Under the pieces are notes generated by a model, which was not told the DNA's origin, searched no databases, and worked only from the letters and a program-made list of their open reading frames with translations. Positions 8,750 through 17,612 of a stretch of DNA of 64,000 bases are shown here, piece by piece; position 1 is the first letter of the stretch, and every line of letters begins with the position of its first letter. The translations under genes were made by a program, and so were the position numbers. Origin of the DNA: Sphingobacterium sp. UBA7855 (lineage in GTDB: Bacteria > Bacteroidota > Bacteroidia > Sphingobacteriales > Sphingobacteriaceae); the NCBI GenBank assembly GCA_002500745.1, contig DLST01000015.1, positions 165,587 through 229,586 on the forward strand. Reading direction: 5' to 3'.

Positions 8750-9532
8750 TTAACGAGTCAGCACTGAAATAACTGTAATTAATAAACTAGCTATAGATAT
8801 AATTATATTGGAATTAGCTCCGAGTTTAGAGTTATTGATTTGTGCTCTATTCGGTTCAACGTATATAACATCATTTTGAGCCAAGTAATATACAGGAGAA
8901 TTTAATACACTTTTTTGTGTTAAATCTAACCTATGAATTGATTTTTGACCATCTGCCTCACGAATAACCATAACGTTCTGCCTAACCCCTCTTATTGTCA
9001 AATCTCCAGCCATTCCAAGCGCTTCTAATACTGTCACTCTCTCTGTAGGAACTATAAATGATCCAGGATGCGCTACCTCTCCCAATACGGAAATTCTAAA
9101 GTTATTAAAATTTATATTTACCCCGGGATCTTTTATATACTGCGATAATTCGCTCCTAATTTTCTCTATAGCCTCAATTTTTGTCAAACCAGCTAAATGA
9201 ACTTTCCCTAACATTGGCAATGTAATGTCACCATTATTATCAACTGTATAAGTTGGTCGCAATGCCATATCAACTTGCTGAGTTAGATTAGTTGTTGACA
9301 TTGTACTTAATGGATTAAATGGAGCTGTAACTTTAGGATCGGCAGCAGTTACAACAATAGTTAAGATATCATTTGTTTGTATCTTCGGAATATATTGATC
9401 ATATAACGTGTTGAATTGTGTTGAGTCTTGCTGAAAATAGACCATATTCTTCCTAGATCCGCAAGAACTAAACAATACTATAAATCCAATAAATAGACTC
9501 ATTAGTAATTTATGTTTTAAAATTAGATACAT
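8750..9532 (-). CDS. wza: Wza-type outer-membrane polysaccharide export lipoprotein
   Basis: Lipoprotein of 260 residues with lipobox FIVLFSSCGSRKN. It has a poly-export domain (YIPKIQTNDILTIVV through YTVDNNGDITLPMLGKVHLAGLTKIEAIEKI) and an SLBB domain (RISVLGEVAHPGSFIVPTERVTVLEALGMAGD). A C-terminal hydrophobic segment (IIISIASLLITVISVL) closes the protein. It is shorter than E. coli Wza (about 380) because it has fewer SLBB copies, a common form in Bacteroidota. It should form the outer-membrane exit channel for the cluster 1 polymer together with the Wzc encoded next to it. A good promoter match lies 24 nt upstream of the expected leader. Confidence 0.92.
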   Translation of the reverse strand: MYLILKHKLLMSLFIGFIVLFSSCGSRKNMVYFQQDSTQFNTLYDQYIPKIQTNDILTIVVTAADPKVTAPFNPLSTMSTTNLTQQVDMALRPTYTVDNNGDITLPMLGKVHLAGLTKIEAIEKIRSELSQYIKDPGVNINFNNFRISVLGEVAHPGSFIVPTERVTVLEALGMAGDLTIRGVRQNVMVIREADGQKSIHRLDLTQKSVLNSPVYYLAQNDVIYVEPNRAQINNSKLGANSNIIISIASLLITVISVLTR

Positions 9533-9559
9533 GCAATATTAAATTTTTGATTATGATAA

Positions 9560-9591
9560 CAAAAGTATATTTTTTATTTATAATAAGGCAA
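9560..9591 (-). promoter_or_regulatory. Internal promoter for wza-wzc
   Basis: On the minus strand TTG (9591-9589) is followed after 21 nt by TACTTTTG (9567-9560), matching the Bacteroidota TAnnTTTG box. The predicted transcript would start near 9556, giving about a 24-nt leader before the Wza ATG at 9532. The -7 sequence is identical to that of the promoter at 22381-22388. Confidence 0.65.
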
Positions 9592-9628
9592 CTTAAAACT
9601 TAATTCAAATTGAATACATAAAAAACGA

Positions 9629-10048
9629 TTAACAGAAGTAATCTATTTCCCACACATAATCATCCTGAGAAGCATGACTTAACGGATAATCTGCATAAAC
9701 TAATAATTCACTTTCTGGTTCCAAAGCTCTAATAGCCACACAATGTCCTGGAGGAACATTTAATATTTTCATATCATCAACCTTTAACTCTTCGGTTAGT
9801 ATGGGTAGGCTTTTTGATGGACTTTCCCAATTATCAATTTTAACAATTTTAAAAGAAAAACTCCCTGAAATAACATAAAACCATCTTTGTTCTATTCGAT
9901 GTCCTCGCCACCCTCTCACTGAAATAGTATCCGAATTTTTAATGATATAAAAACGTTTCACACTAGTCATATCGAAATCATTGACATATCTAATCTCACC
10001 TCTGGAATCTTTCGAACGTCCACCTTTAATTGAAACAATCTCATTCAT
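9629..10048 (-). CDS. WxcM/FdtA-like cupin sugar isomerase or epimerase
   Basis: Small cupin protein of 139 residues. Features are RGEIRYVNDFDM, RGWRGHRIEQRWFYVISGSF (the conserved His-rich cupin strand) and VPPGHCVAI. This matches the WxcM C-terminal/FdtA group, which isomerises or epimerises keto-deoxy-NDP-sugars, and is related to RmlC-type epimerases. No RmlA/RmlB partner lies nearby, so it may act on a keto intermediate from the WbpM-type dehydratase or on dTDP-sugars made elsewhere. It follows the initiating transferase gene by 8 bp, and a 96-bp gap with a promoter separates it from wza. Confidence 0.7.
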   Translation of the reverse strand: MNEIVSIKGGRSKDSRGEIRYVNDFDMTSVKRFYIIKNSDTISVRGWRGHRIEQRWFYVISGSFSFKIVKIDNWESPSKSLPILTEELKVDDMKILNVPPGHCVAIRALEPESELLVYADYPLSHASQDDYVWEIDYFC

Positions 10049-10056
10049 ATATTAAA

Positions 10057-11016
10057 CTATTTAATTTTAAATTTTCTCACCACTAGTGCTCTCGAAATCA
10101 GATAAATAACACTAATTACGATAATCAAGACGATACTAAATACATATTGGCTCCTAACATCTTTGTTAGAAAATATTATACAATAATAGCCTATAATAAG
10201 TTGAATAAATGCATAGAAAAACGAGATAGCCAATTTGTTTAAATTTGCTTCATTTCCCAAATATTGATATAAATGTGAACGGTGAGCTTCAAAAATATTT
10301 TCTTTTTTATATAATCTACTAATTATTGTCCAAAACGTATCTACACCATATACAATTAAAAATAATATATATATTATTTTTTGAGTTTTTATAATTAATA
10401 AAGCTATACCAAATATCAAAATATATGCTATCGCGACAGAACCGACATCCCCCGCAAAACATCGAGCTTGCTTCCTAAAATTAAAGAAAAGAAATACAAT
10501 TAAACCTAATGAAGTAAATATTAAAAAATTTGGATCTATAAAATTTTCTTGTCTATTAACGAGGAATAATAAAAAAGTGATAGAAAGACTATAAAGACCG
10601 GTAATACCATTTATACCATCCATAAAATTATAAGCGTTTATTACTCCTACAACCACTATAAATGTTATAAAAAGATAAAACCATGGCATAACAAACAATT
10701 GTAGTTGATAGGCCATCAATAATACACCACAAAAATGAACTAGCAATCTAATTCTATTAGATAATGTATAAATATCATCTAAGAAAGATACTAATGTCAT
10801 AATGGTTAATCCGATGAAAAACCAATAATATTGAAAACCTGAATTAAAAAAATAAATAAGGGTACCAAAATAGAATATAATCCCGCCCCCCCTAAGAGTT
10901 ATCTTTGTATGAGATGACCTTTCATTAGGTTTGTCGATGATATTGAAACGTGACGCGAGCCTAAAGTAAACCAATTCTAGAACTAAAAGGCTAATTAAAA
11001 CATATAAATAAGTCAT
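10057..11016 (-). CDS. WecA/WbpL-like undecaprenyl-phosphate sugar-1-phosphate transferase
   Basis: Polytopic membrane enzyme of 319 residues in the MraY/WecA family. Visible motifs are NERSSHTKITLRGGG near residue 35, LDDIYTL near 85, NAYNFMDGINGITG near 127, CFAGDVGS near 185 and the cytoplasmic EAHRSHLYQYL loop. It transfers a HexNAc-1-phosphate to undecaprenyl phosphate, the first step of repeat-unit assembly. Its ATG overlaps the preceding epimerase gene by 4 bp (ATGA). The linked WbpK/V-like reductase suggests a D-FucNAc- or D-QuiNAc-1-phosphate donor (inference). A close paralogue lies at 31503-32624. Confidence 0.92.
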   Translation of the reverse strand: MTYLYVLISLLVLELVYFRLASRFNIIDKPNERSSHTKITLRGGGIIFYFGTLIYFFNSGFQYYWFFIGLTIMTLVSFLDDIYTLSNRIRLLVHFCGVLLMAYQLQLFVMPWFYLFITFIVVVGVINAYNFMDGINGITGLYSLSITFLLFLVNRQENFIDPNFLIFTSLGLIVFLFFNFRKQARCFAGDVGSVAIAYILIFGIALLIIKTQKIIYILFLIVYGVDTFWTIISRLYKKENIFEAHRSHLYQYLGNEANLNKLAISFFYAFIQLIIGYYCIIFSNKDVRSQYVFSIVLIIVISVIYLISRALVVRKFKIK

Positions 11017-11921
11017 TTATTATAAGATTTCGAAAATGATTCAATAGTGATTTCCAGTCCTTCTTCTGCAGTAAAGGGTAGCTTTTCAATATTTAGAACA
11101 CTTTTAAGTTTTTCATTTGATACTAACAAGTTAGACGTAAGTTTTTTAATACGTTTTGTATTAAATGGACTACCCAATATATCTCCCACTTTTCCTAATG
11201 ATCTAATCAATACCTTCGGAAGCGCAATCGTTAAAGTTCTCTTGCCTGTCACCTTTTTCATTAAATAGATTAACTGTTTAGTTGAAACATATTCATCGTC
11301 TGCAACATTATATATTCCTGTCGAAATTAGATGCTGATTTTCTATTATCTGTTTAATAAAGAAGGACAAATTTCCGGTCGAAATAAAAGATCGCTTATTA
11401 TCAAAAGCTGAAAGCGGATAAGGTATTCCTTTAGCAATAAATTTATACAATAGTCCTAAATTACCCTTATCTCCAACGCCATGAACCATTGGAGGCCTAA
11501 GAATAATTAATTTTTTATCAAAAGGAAGTTTCTGCTCCATTAACCATTCCTCAGCAGCTCTTTTACTTTTTCCATACCAAGAGATAGGATTGCAAACACT
11601 ATCTTCACGCAATGGTGAATCTGATTGAAACTCTTCCACTGCTGCCAAAGAACTAATGTGAATAAATAAGCCAGCCTTAGAATTTTTAAACCCATCGAAT
11701 AAATATTTTACAAGTTCGAAATTCGCAAAATAAAAATCATTCTCACAAGCGTTACCGCTATGATCATGCGCCTTACCAACGAGATTAATTATTATCTCAG
11801 GATTGCTCAATTGTAATTTCTCCCTCCAATCTATGTCACGAAGAGAATGTTCAGAGCAATTTCTTAAACTATCTAAAAGATGTTTGCCAATAAAACCGGA
11901 ACCGCCAAAAACTGCAATCAT
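11013..11921 (-). CDS. WbpK/WbpV-like NAD-dependent 4-ketosugar reductase/epimerase
   Basis: Extended SDR of 302 residues. FGGSGFIGKHLL is the nucleotide-binding loop, NLVGKAHDHSG and HISSLAAV line the active site, and WYGKSKRAAEEWL supplies Tyr-x3-Lys. WbpK, WbpV and WbiG-type enzymes reduce UDP-4-keto-6-deoxy-GlcNAc to UDP-D-FucNAc or UDP-D-QuiNAc. The gene directly precedes the WecA/WbpL-like transferase with a 4-bp overlap, the same pairing as in Pseudomonas O-antigen clusters, and the WbpM-type dehydratase is at 1-1828. FucNAc and QuiNAc cannot be told apart here. Confidence 0.85.
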   Translation of the reverse strand: MIAVFGGSGFIGKHLLDSLRNCSEHSLRDIDWREKLQLSNPEIIINLVGKAHDHSGNACENDFYFANFELVKYLFDGFKNSKAGLFIHISSLAAVEEFQSDSPLREDSVCNPISWYGKSKRAAEEWLMEQKLPFDKKLIILRPPMVHGVGDKGNLGLLYKFIAKGIPYPLSAFDNKRSFISTGNLSFFIKQIIENQHLISTGIYNVADDEYVSTKQLIYLMKKVTGKRTLTIALPKVLIRSLGKVGDILGSPFNTKRIKKLTSNLLVSNEKLKSVLNIEKLPFTAEEGLEITIESFSKSYNK

Positions 11922-11926
11922 ATCCT

Positions 11927-13090
11927 TTATTTTTTGTTAATCAACTTTTTATACAACTCAATTTGTGAATCCCAAATTTTTTCGCATCTAAAATTCTGTT
12001 CGGCCCAGATTCTACCATTATTACCATGATTCAATCTCAAATCTTCATCATTTGAATAGCACAACAACTTTTCTTTTAATTCCAAATCATTGTTCACTAA
12101 AAAACCATTATAATTGTTTTTAACCGCATCCATACATCCAGGAATATTTGAGGCTATAACAGGAATCTCCATGCTCGCAGCTTCTATTAATATATTACCA
12201 AAACCTTCGCGCTTAGAATACAAAACAAGCACATCTATAATCTCATAAACATCTTTGATATTTTGTTGATATGGTATGATTATCACACTATCATGATATT
12301 CTAACTCTTGCTTCAATTCAAGTGGTATAGAATCTTCAAGTTCAAATTCACCAACCAACAGTAACTTTACATTTTGAAATTTTTTATTAACATCCTTAAA
12401 CATGGTAAAGAGTTCAGGAATTCCTTTGTCATTATTAATTCTTCCTACATAAGAGAAAACAACATCATTCTTACCAATCTTAAATTTTCTCCTTAGATTT
12501 TCTCTTTCAAAAGCTGAGAAGACTCTTTTGAATTTATTTACATTAACCCCATTACTACTTCCTCTTTCGAGCACAACAGCTTTTTCTCGTTTCAAGATTT
12601 TATTTGTGATAGCATGATCTTTCAAAGAAGGGCTTATAGGTATTACTATGTCTGCCAAAGTACACGTAAAAGTTTCCATAGCTCTGACTAATTTCCTCTT
12701 AAAACCAGATAATGTCTCAGACCTCAATCCCCTTAATGTAAATATTAAAGGGGAGAATCCTATTATTCGAGCAGATAAACAAACTAAGAATCCTGCCTTA
12801 GGAGTACCAGCATTGATTACATCTGGATTTATTTTCCTAATAATTTTTATCAGTCGAAAAACTGCTTTGAGGTCATTTATAATACTAATTTCACGCTGAA
12901 ATGGGAAAGAAATTAGATTTGCCTCTTCACGCAAGCATAAATTTTCAATTTCCTTCCCAGGTGCAGATAAAACATGCACTTCAAAACCTTTATTTCTCAA
13001 ATAGATAAGTTGTCCCTCTAAAAACTTAGCCCCTAGAGAATGTGTACATGTCAAAATAATCTTAATTCTACTAGACATCAAAAAGTGCAT
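11927..13090 (-). CDS. Glycosyltransferase family 4 protein
   Basis: GT-B glycosyltransferase of 387 residues. The N-terminal domain has an acceptor-side Rossmann fold (FLEGQLIYLRNKGFEVHVLSAPG, PDVINAGTPKAG). The C-terminal donor domain has SYVGRINNDKGIPELF and the EX7E-type region REGFGNILIEAASMEIPVIASNIPGCMDAV. It is similar in layout to WbpH/CapM-like enzymes that use UDP-sugars. It lies 5 bp before the SDR gene, and its own start shares one base with the stop of the preceding family 2 transferase. The sugar is unknown. Confidence 0.9.
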   Translation of the reverse strand: MHFLMSSRIKIILTCTHSLGAKFLEGQLIYLRNKGFEVHVLSAPGKEIENLCLREEANLISFPFQREISIINDLKAVFRLIKIIRKINPDVINAGTPKAGFLVCLSARIIGFSPLIFTLRGLRSETLSGFKRKLVRAMETFTCTLADIVIPISPSLKDHAITNKILKREKAVVLERGSSNGVNVNKFKRVFSAFERENLRRKFKIGKNDVVFSYVGRINNDKGIPELFTMFKDVNKKFQNVKLLLVGEFELEDSIPLELKQELEYHDSVIIIPYQQNIKDVYEIIDVLVLYSKREGFGNILIEAASMEIPVIASNIPGCMDAVKNNYNGFLVNNDLELKEKLLCYSNDEDLRLNHGNNGRIWAEQNFRCEKIWDSQIELYKKLINKK

Positions 13091-13992
13091 TATTTATTAC
13101 CTACTAAACCCTTCCTTTTTGTTCTCATAAGGTATAAAAAAAGTATTATACCAAATGGAAGACTAATTGTTATCAAAAATGGATTCAAATCCTTGCAATA
13201 CGGATTCCTTTTTAAAAAAATACATAAACTAACATAATGCATACAATTTTTAAACCTTTCAATAAAAAATTTTGACAATCTGATAACCTCTTTTCGATAA
13301 AAAAGAAAAGAATGTGCTGATTTCTTATATTGCAAAAATTTATTTTGTGATAACCCGTCAGGCAAATATTCTGCAATACATAAAACTTTATTATATAACA
13401 TTAAGTAATATTTCTGATCAATTAGCCGATATAGGTAACTGGGAGCAGGAAATTTTTCACCGTTTATATTTGGATAAGGGGGAAATTCTTTGATAACGGC
13501 AGTTCTATAGACAAATTTTTTATCCCCTTTTATATGATATTTGTATTCAAAATCAGAAAATCTCGATTTATTTAAATCTTTAGGAAAACTCGTTCCAATA
13601 ATTTCGCCATTGCTATACGAATCCAGTCCGACAATTCCCGCAATTTCATTTTTATCATAAATATTATCCCAAGCATTTTTAATAAAATCAATTGCATCAT
13701 TAGTTAGATAATCATCGGAATCTACACATGTACACAGCTCTGTATTAATTATAGAATGGGCGAAATTTAGAGACTCCATTTTACCTTTATTTTCATGATA
13801 ATGATACTCAATGTCTAATAGCCCTTCTAAAATCCACTTTTGTACCAATTTTCGCGTTTCATCCGTTGAGCCGTCGTCTACAATTAACCATATAAAAGAT
13901 TTATTAGTTTGATTAATCAGGCTTTCATAAAGCCGCCCAAGGCAATATCCCCTATTATATGTAGGAGTATAGACTGTAATAAACTTATGCAT
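13090..13992 (-). CDS. Glycosyltransferase family 2 protein
   Basis: GT-A glycosyltransferase of 300 residues. The N-terminus has TVYTPTYNRGYCLGRLYESL and IVDDGSTDETRKLV, the Asp-Asp of the nucleotide-binding site, and CTCVDSDDYL gives the DxD metal site near residue 93. The C-terminus has a hydrophobic segment near residues 270-287 (FLITISLPFGIILFLYL) that may anchor the protein. It belongs to the tightly packed operon, overlapping the upstream gene by 8 bp. Donor and acceptor cannot be inferred. Confidence 0.9.
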   Translation of the reverse strand: MHKFITVYTPTYNRGYCLGRLYESLINQTNKSFIWLIVDDGSTDETRKLVQKWILEGLLDIEYHYHENKGKMESLNFAHSIINTELCTCVDSDDYLTNDAIDFIKNAWDNIYDKNEIAGIVGLDSYSNGEIIGTSFPKDLNKSRFSDFEYKYHIKGDKKFVYRTAVIKEFPPYPNINGEKFPAPSYLYRLIDQKYYLMLYNKVLCIAEYLPDGLSQNKFLQYKKSAHSFLFYRKEVIRLSKFFIERFKNCMHYVSLCIFLKRNPYCKDLNPFLITISLPFGIILFLYLMRTKRKGLVGNK

Positions 13993-15172
13993 GCTTTACA
14001 ACTTTCAAAATATTTCTAAAATCATTTAATTGGCTCTCTTCTGTAAATCCATATTTTACCAATTCATAGCAATTTTTGGATATAAAACTATACTTATCTT
14101 TATTATAGTATAAATCTAAAACAGCATTTACATACTCATCAATGTTATTATGGTTAACTAAATAGCCTGTAAAATCATTTAGAACGTAGTCCAACATTCC
14201 ACCAACTGGGTTTCCAATAACAGGTTTTCCAAATGCCATAGCTTCCATCACAACACGCGGTAAGCCTTCAGTATCTGAAGGATGTAATAGAATATCCATT
14301 TCATTAAAATATTTCAATACATCATTTTGATTGAGAATAATTTCCACCTCATTTTCTAAATCGTTATTTTGAATGAAATCTAATACAGATAAATAGAATT
14401 TCTGAGACTCTTCTCCCTTATAAACTATTCCAACCATTTTTAGCTTAAAATGAATTTTTCTAGACTTTAACGTTTTTGCTATCTGTAACATTAATAATTG
14501 CCCTTTAGATTCCAAAAATCCTCCACAATGCAATAGTACAAGCTCACCGCTATCGATATAAGAATGAGTTTTTTCACCATACATATTCATATGTTTTAAT
14601 CGAATTTCATCGATCACATTTAAGTTTATAGCATTATGGCATACAAATATGTCTTTTAATTTAGCAAAGCCTCCTGCAAATATAGCGTGACGCGTAGCTT
14701 GTGAAACTGCGGCGAACAAATCGACTTTTTTTCGGTATAGAATTTTCCGAAAATAAGATACAGATTGAGGAAGGAACCATCCTCTCGCAAAGAAAAGAAT
14801 CTTATAATGTTTCGATTTATTTAAAAGCGATAAGGTTTTAGAATTATTGACCACAATTAAATCAGCTTGAAATTCTCTAATATAGTTAGCGATCACTTTT
14901 TTTTCATTCCTCGATATAAAGAAATACTTTAGATAGTTTGTAAATTTTTCAAACGGATTTCCACTTGAAAGTATTATAGGACTATTTCGCTTATTTACAA
15001 TCCTATAGTCCAGTCTTAAATTATTCAGTTCCCCGATAAAAGGCTTACAAGACCCCCATAAATCAACTACTAGAACATCTTCGCCGTCATTTTTCAACCT
15101 ATTAGCAAGTTCTAAAGTACTTTTCCTCGCTCCTCCAAAATTTTGAACTGCCTCTAAAAATAATATTTTCAT
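13985..15172 (-). CDS. Glycosyltransferase family 4 protein
   Basis: GT-B glycosyltransferase of 395 residues. LFLEAVQNFGGARKSTLELANRL is the N-terminal loop of GT4 enzymes. LLHCGGFLESKGQLLMLQIAKTL and HPSDTEGLPRVVMEAMAFGKPVIGNPVGGM are the donor-binding motifs, including the EX7E-type pair. The ATG overlaps the beta-helix gene by 4 bp and the stop overlaps the family 2 transferase by 8 bp, so translation is probably coupled. Like its neighbours it is distinctly AT-rich. Confidence 0.9.
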   Translation of the reverse strand: MKILFLEAVQNFGGARKSTLELANRLKNDGEDVLVVDLWGSCKPFIGELNNLRLDYRIVNKRNSPIILSSGNPFEKFTNYLKYFFISRNEKKVIANYIREFQADLIVVNNSKTLSLLNKSKHYKILFFARGWFLPQSVSYFRKILYRKKVDLFAAVSQATRHAIFAGGFAKLKDIFVCHNAINLNVIDEIRLKHMNMYGEKTHSYIDSGELVLLHCGGFLESKGQLLMLQIAKTLKSRKIHFKLKMVGIVYKGEESQKFYLSVLDFIQNNDLENEVEIILNQNDVLKYFNEMDILLHPSDTEGLPRVVMEAMAFGKPVIGNPVGGMLDYVLNDFTGYLVNHNNIDEYVNAVLDLYYNKDKYSFISKNCYELVKYGFTEESQLNDFRNILKVVKHA

Positions 15173-16254
15173 TTTACAATAAAGCTTTTATTAATCTTTA
15201 TATTATTCATCAACATTTCCTTAGGAAAATCCACAGATTGAAGTGTTTTATAGAAATCTCCTCTTAAATCTACTGAATGGCTTTGTCCAGAGAAATTTCT
15301 AAATTTAGCCTTTCTATTATTCGCGGAATAAAAATTGTTAATTGTTATTGTTCCCGAAATATTTTCCCGGTATCTACTAAAATTACCTTTCGTCAAAATA
15401 AAAGCTAAACCAATATCGGAACGTATGTCTTTCAGACCGTCGATATTAATAGAGAATCTATTTCTACTTCCAGAATATAATCCCGTTGAGATAACCACAC
15501 CATATCCTTTATTATTTTCTGTATTTATATTTACTAGATTTATATTCTTTAATAGATAATTAGAACTATTTGGCTCTATGTCTATTCCAGCTTCGGGACT
15601 TTGTCCACCAGTATTTTTTATATAAACATCTTTAATTAAAACATTATTAGCTGAGGTGATTGAAATACCATTCCTTCTGGAGTCAGAGATAACTCCTCCC
15701 AAAATGGTAACATTTTCAACATTTTTACCATCCTTATTTCCCAAGTAAATCCCATCCCCCCAACAAGATTCTATATTAGGCTGTTGTATAAATATATTGG
15801 AACTTTTAATAATTGAAAGTCCCATTCCCCATTGTCCAGATGAAGAGAGGTGATAATGTTTATCACCTTGAATTTTTGGAAAATATACTTTCACATTACT
15901 TACATTATAAATTTCTAAGATGGAATATCTTTCTAAGTTATTACCAATTAAGACTAACTTACTATTGGGCTGAAATAGCACTTTTTGATTAGACCTAAGT
16001 TTTATACCATTTGAATTCACTAGGATAGGAAAATTTGGCATGCAAACAATTAAATTTTCATCTAATCCTTTTTGTAAATATTTTGTATAGTCTTTATCTC
16101 CACTTATAGAATAACCTTTAGGCAAGTAGGACGATAAATCAATAGCTTGGCTAAATTCATTCTTTTTAATGGTTTCAAAATCATCTAATCGGACCTGAGA
16201 TTTTAAAATAAATGACCATACAGTAAAAAATAAAATTAAAATATACCTCATCAC
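15169..16254 (-). CDS. Secreted right-handed beta-helix protein
   Basis: Protein of 361 residues with a signal peptide (ILILFFTVWSFILKSQ) and a parallel beta-helix body: repeated short strands such as VENVTILGGVISDSRRNGISITSANNV, LIKDVYIKNTGG and LLKNINLVNINTENNKGYGVVIST. This resembles pectate-lyase-like and C5-epimerase/lyase folds (Pectate_lyase_3 or Beta_helix domains). GGQSPEAGIDIEPNSSN could be part of an acidic cleft. Genes of this fold inside polysaccharide operons often encode lyases, hydrolases or epimerases of the polymer; which applies here is unknown. It overlaps both neighbours by 4 bp. Confidence 0.75.
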   Translation of the reverse strand: MMRYILILFFTVWSFILKSQVRLDDFETIKKNEFSQAIDLSSYLPKGYSISGDKDYTKYLQKGLDENLIVCMPNFPILVNSNGIKLRSNQKVLFQPNSKLVLIGNNLERYSILEIYNVSNVKVYFPKIQGDKHYHLSSSGQWGMGLSIIKSSNIFIQQPNIESCWGDGIYLGNKDGKNVENVTILGGVISDSRRNGISITSANNVLIKDVYIKNTGGQSPEAGIDIEPNSSNYLLKNINLVNINTENNKGYGVVISTGLYSGSRNRFSINIDGLKDIRSDIGLAFILTKGNFSRYRENISGTITINNFYSANNRKAKFRNFSGQSHSVDLRGDFYKTLQSVDFPKEMLMNNIKINKSFIVK

Positions 16255-17612
16255 ATTTTTAATTTTGAAATAGTTTTGAAGAATGGAAGGAAAAATAAAA
16301 TGTTTATGAACATCGTAGCTGCTACAGATCCAATATTAATCATCATTAGGGTTGAGCAATTAAACGCCAATACAACATAAATTGCTTTTACTATAGAAGA
16401 CACCTCATTGTTTGATTTTCGCTCAAAAAAAAACGCCAACTTTGTTAGAATAAAACAATATATATAAAAAAACCAAAAACTGAAATGAAATAACCCTGCA
16501 ATAGATATTGGAACAATTTGGTCATAACTTTGACTCTTACCATATAGGGTATCATTGAAAATTATATTGGTTTTAAAAGCATTATCCGACAATGATGCTA
16601 AACCAGGTAGATTTTGATTAACATCAGAGATAAAGTAATAAAAATGATCAGTAAGAGTTACATTTTTTGAGTCATAAGCATCAATCCCAATAGCATAATT
16701 CGCAACTCCACTAAAATAAGCGTTCATTTGAAAGAATGATAGAAAATCGCTAGCGGAAGCCTCTCTATCTTTTCGGGTATATTTATTTATTGAAGATATG
16801 CCTATAACAAATATAGACATTATAACCGTCGTTACTAGCAACTTCCTTTTGTACTTAGGAAAATACAATATCAACAAATAAATAAGTGGTAATGTGGAAT
16901 AGATTATACTAAATCTACTGGTACCGAGAATTAATGTGCTATTGAAAAATATAATGATTAAGCACATTATGAATTTGTTTCGATCTCGTTTAAAAATTTT
17001 GTTAATTACGCTAAATAAAAATAATATTATGAATATCCTAATTGTCGGAAACATAATACCCATAATGGCATCTGCTTTTTCGATCTCATTATTTAATTTA
17101 GCTTCTAAATACGTATTAAAACTGAAGATAAAATTCAATCTTTCAAAATATTCCCTCTTGATTACCATTAAAATTATCGAAAATATTAATACCGCTATTA
17201 AAGGTATATTTAAATTCACGAAATAGCTCTTCTTCTGTACCGGTGGAAATTTATTCACTGAATATAAAGCGATAGTTATTACAAGCAATTCAATTACTTG
17301 CATAAAAATAGCTATATTAACGTTGTACGAAGTCCCTCCAAATGGAATTTCATTTCCTGCAACAACTAGAATTGGAATCAAAACATATCTTAAAAACTGC
17401 TGTAAAAGTATTATCCAAAATACAAGATATCGAGATAAGGTCAATATTTTTTTTGCCAGGAATGCTAAATATATCGAAAAAGAAAAGGATAATATATATG
17501 TGTAATGATAAAAGCCATCAACAGCATTTGTCATTAAAATTATTGACAGCAAAAATATAATTATCGCAATTCCATAAAGCTTAGTAGTTAGAGATATAGA
17601 TGAAACACTCAT
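16251..17612 (-). CDS. wzy: Wzy-like polysaccharide polymerase
   Basis: Polytopic membrane protein of 453 residues with about 10-12 hydrophobic segments and a large periplasmic loop (roughly residues 270-380). It resembles the O-antigen polymerase / oligosaccharide repeat unit polymerase group. These proteins share little sequence, so the call rests on topology and on position between Wzx (4-bp overlap upstream) and the beta-helix gene. It should join repeat units on the periplasmic side of the inner membrane. The gene is very AT-rich, as is common for wzy. Confidence 0.8.
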   Translation of the reverse strand: MSVSSISLTTKLYGIAIIIFLLSIILMTNAVDGFYHYTYILSFSFSIYLAFLAKKILTLSRYLVFWIILLQQFLRYVLIPILVVAGNEIPFGGTSYNVNIAIFMQVIELLVITIALYSVNKFPPVQKKSYFVNLNIPLIAVLIFSIILMVIKREYFERLNFIFSFNTYLEAKLNNEIEKADAIMGIMFPTIRIFIILFLFSVINKIFKRDRNKFIMCLIIIFFNSTLILGTSRFSIIYSTLPLIYLLILYFPKYKRKLLVTTVIMSIFVIGISSINKYTRKDREASASDFLSFFQMNAYFSGVANYAIGIDAYDSKNVTLTDHFYYFISDVNQNLPGLASLSDNAFKTNIIFNDTLYGKSQSYDQIVPISIAGLFHFSFWFFYIYCFILTKLAFFFERKSNNEVSSIVKAIYVVLAFNCSTLMMINIGSVAATMFINILFFLPFFKTISKLKM

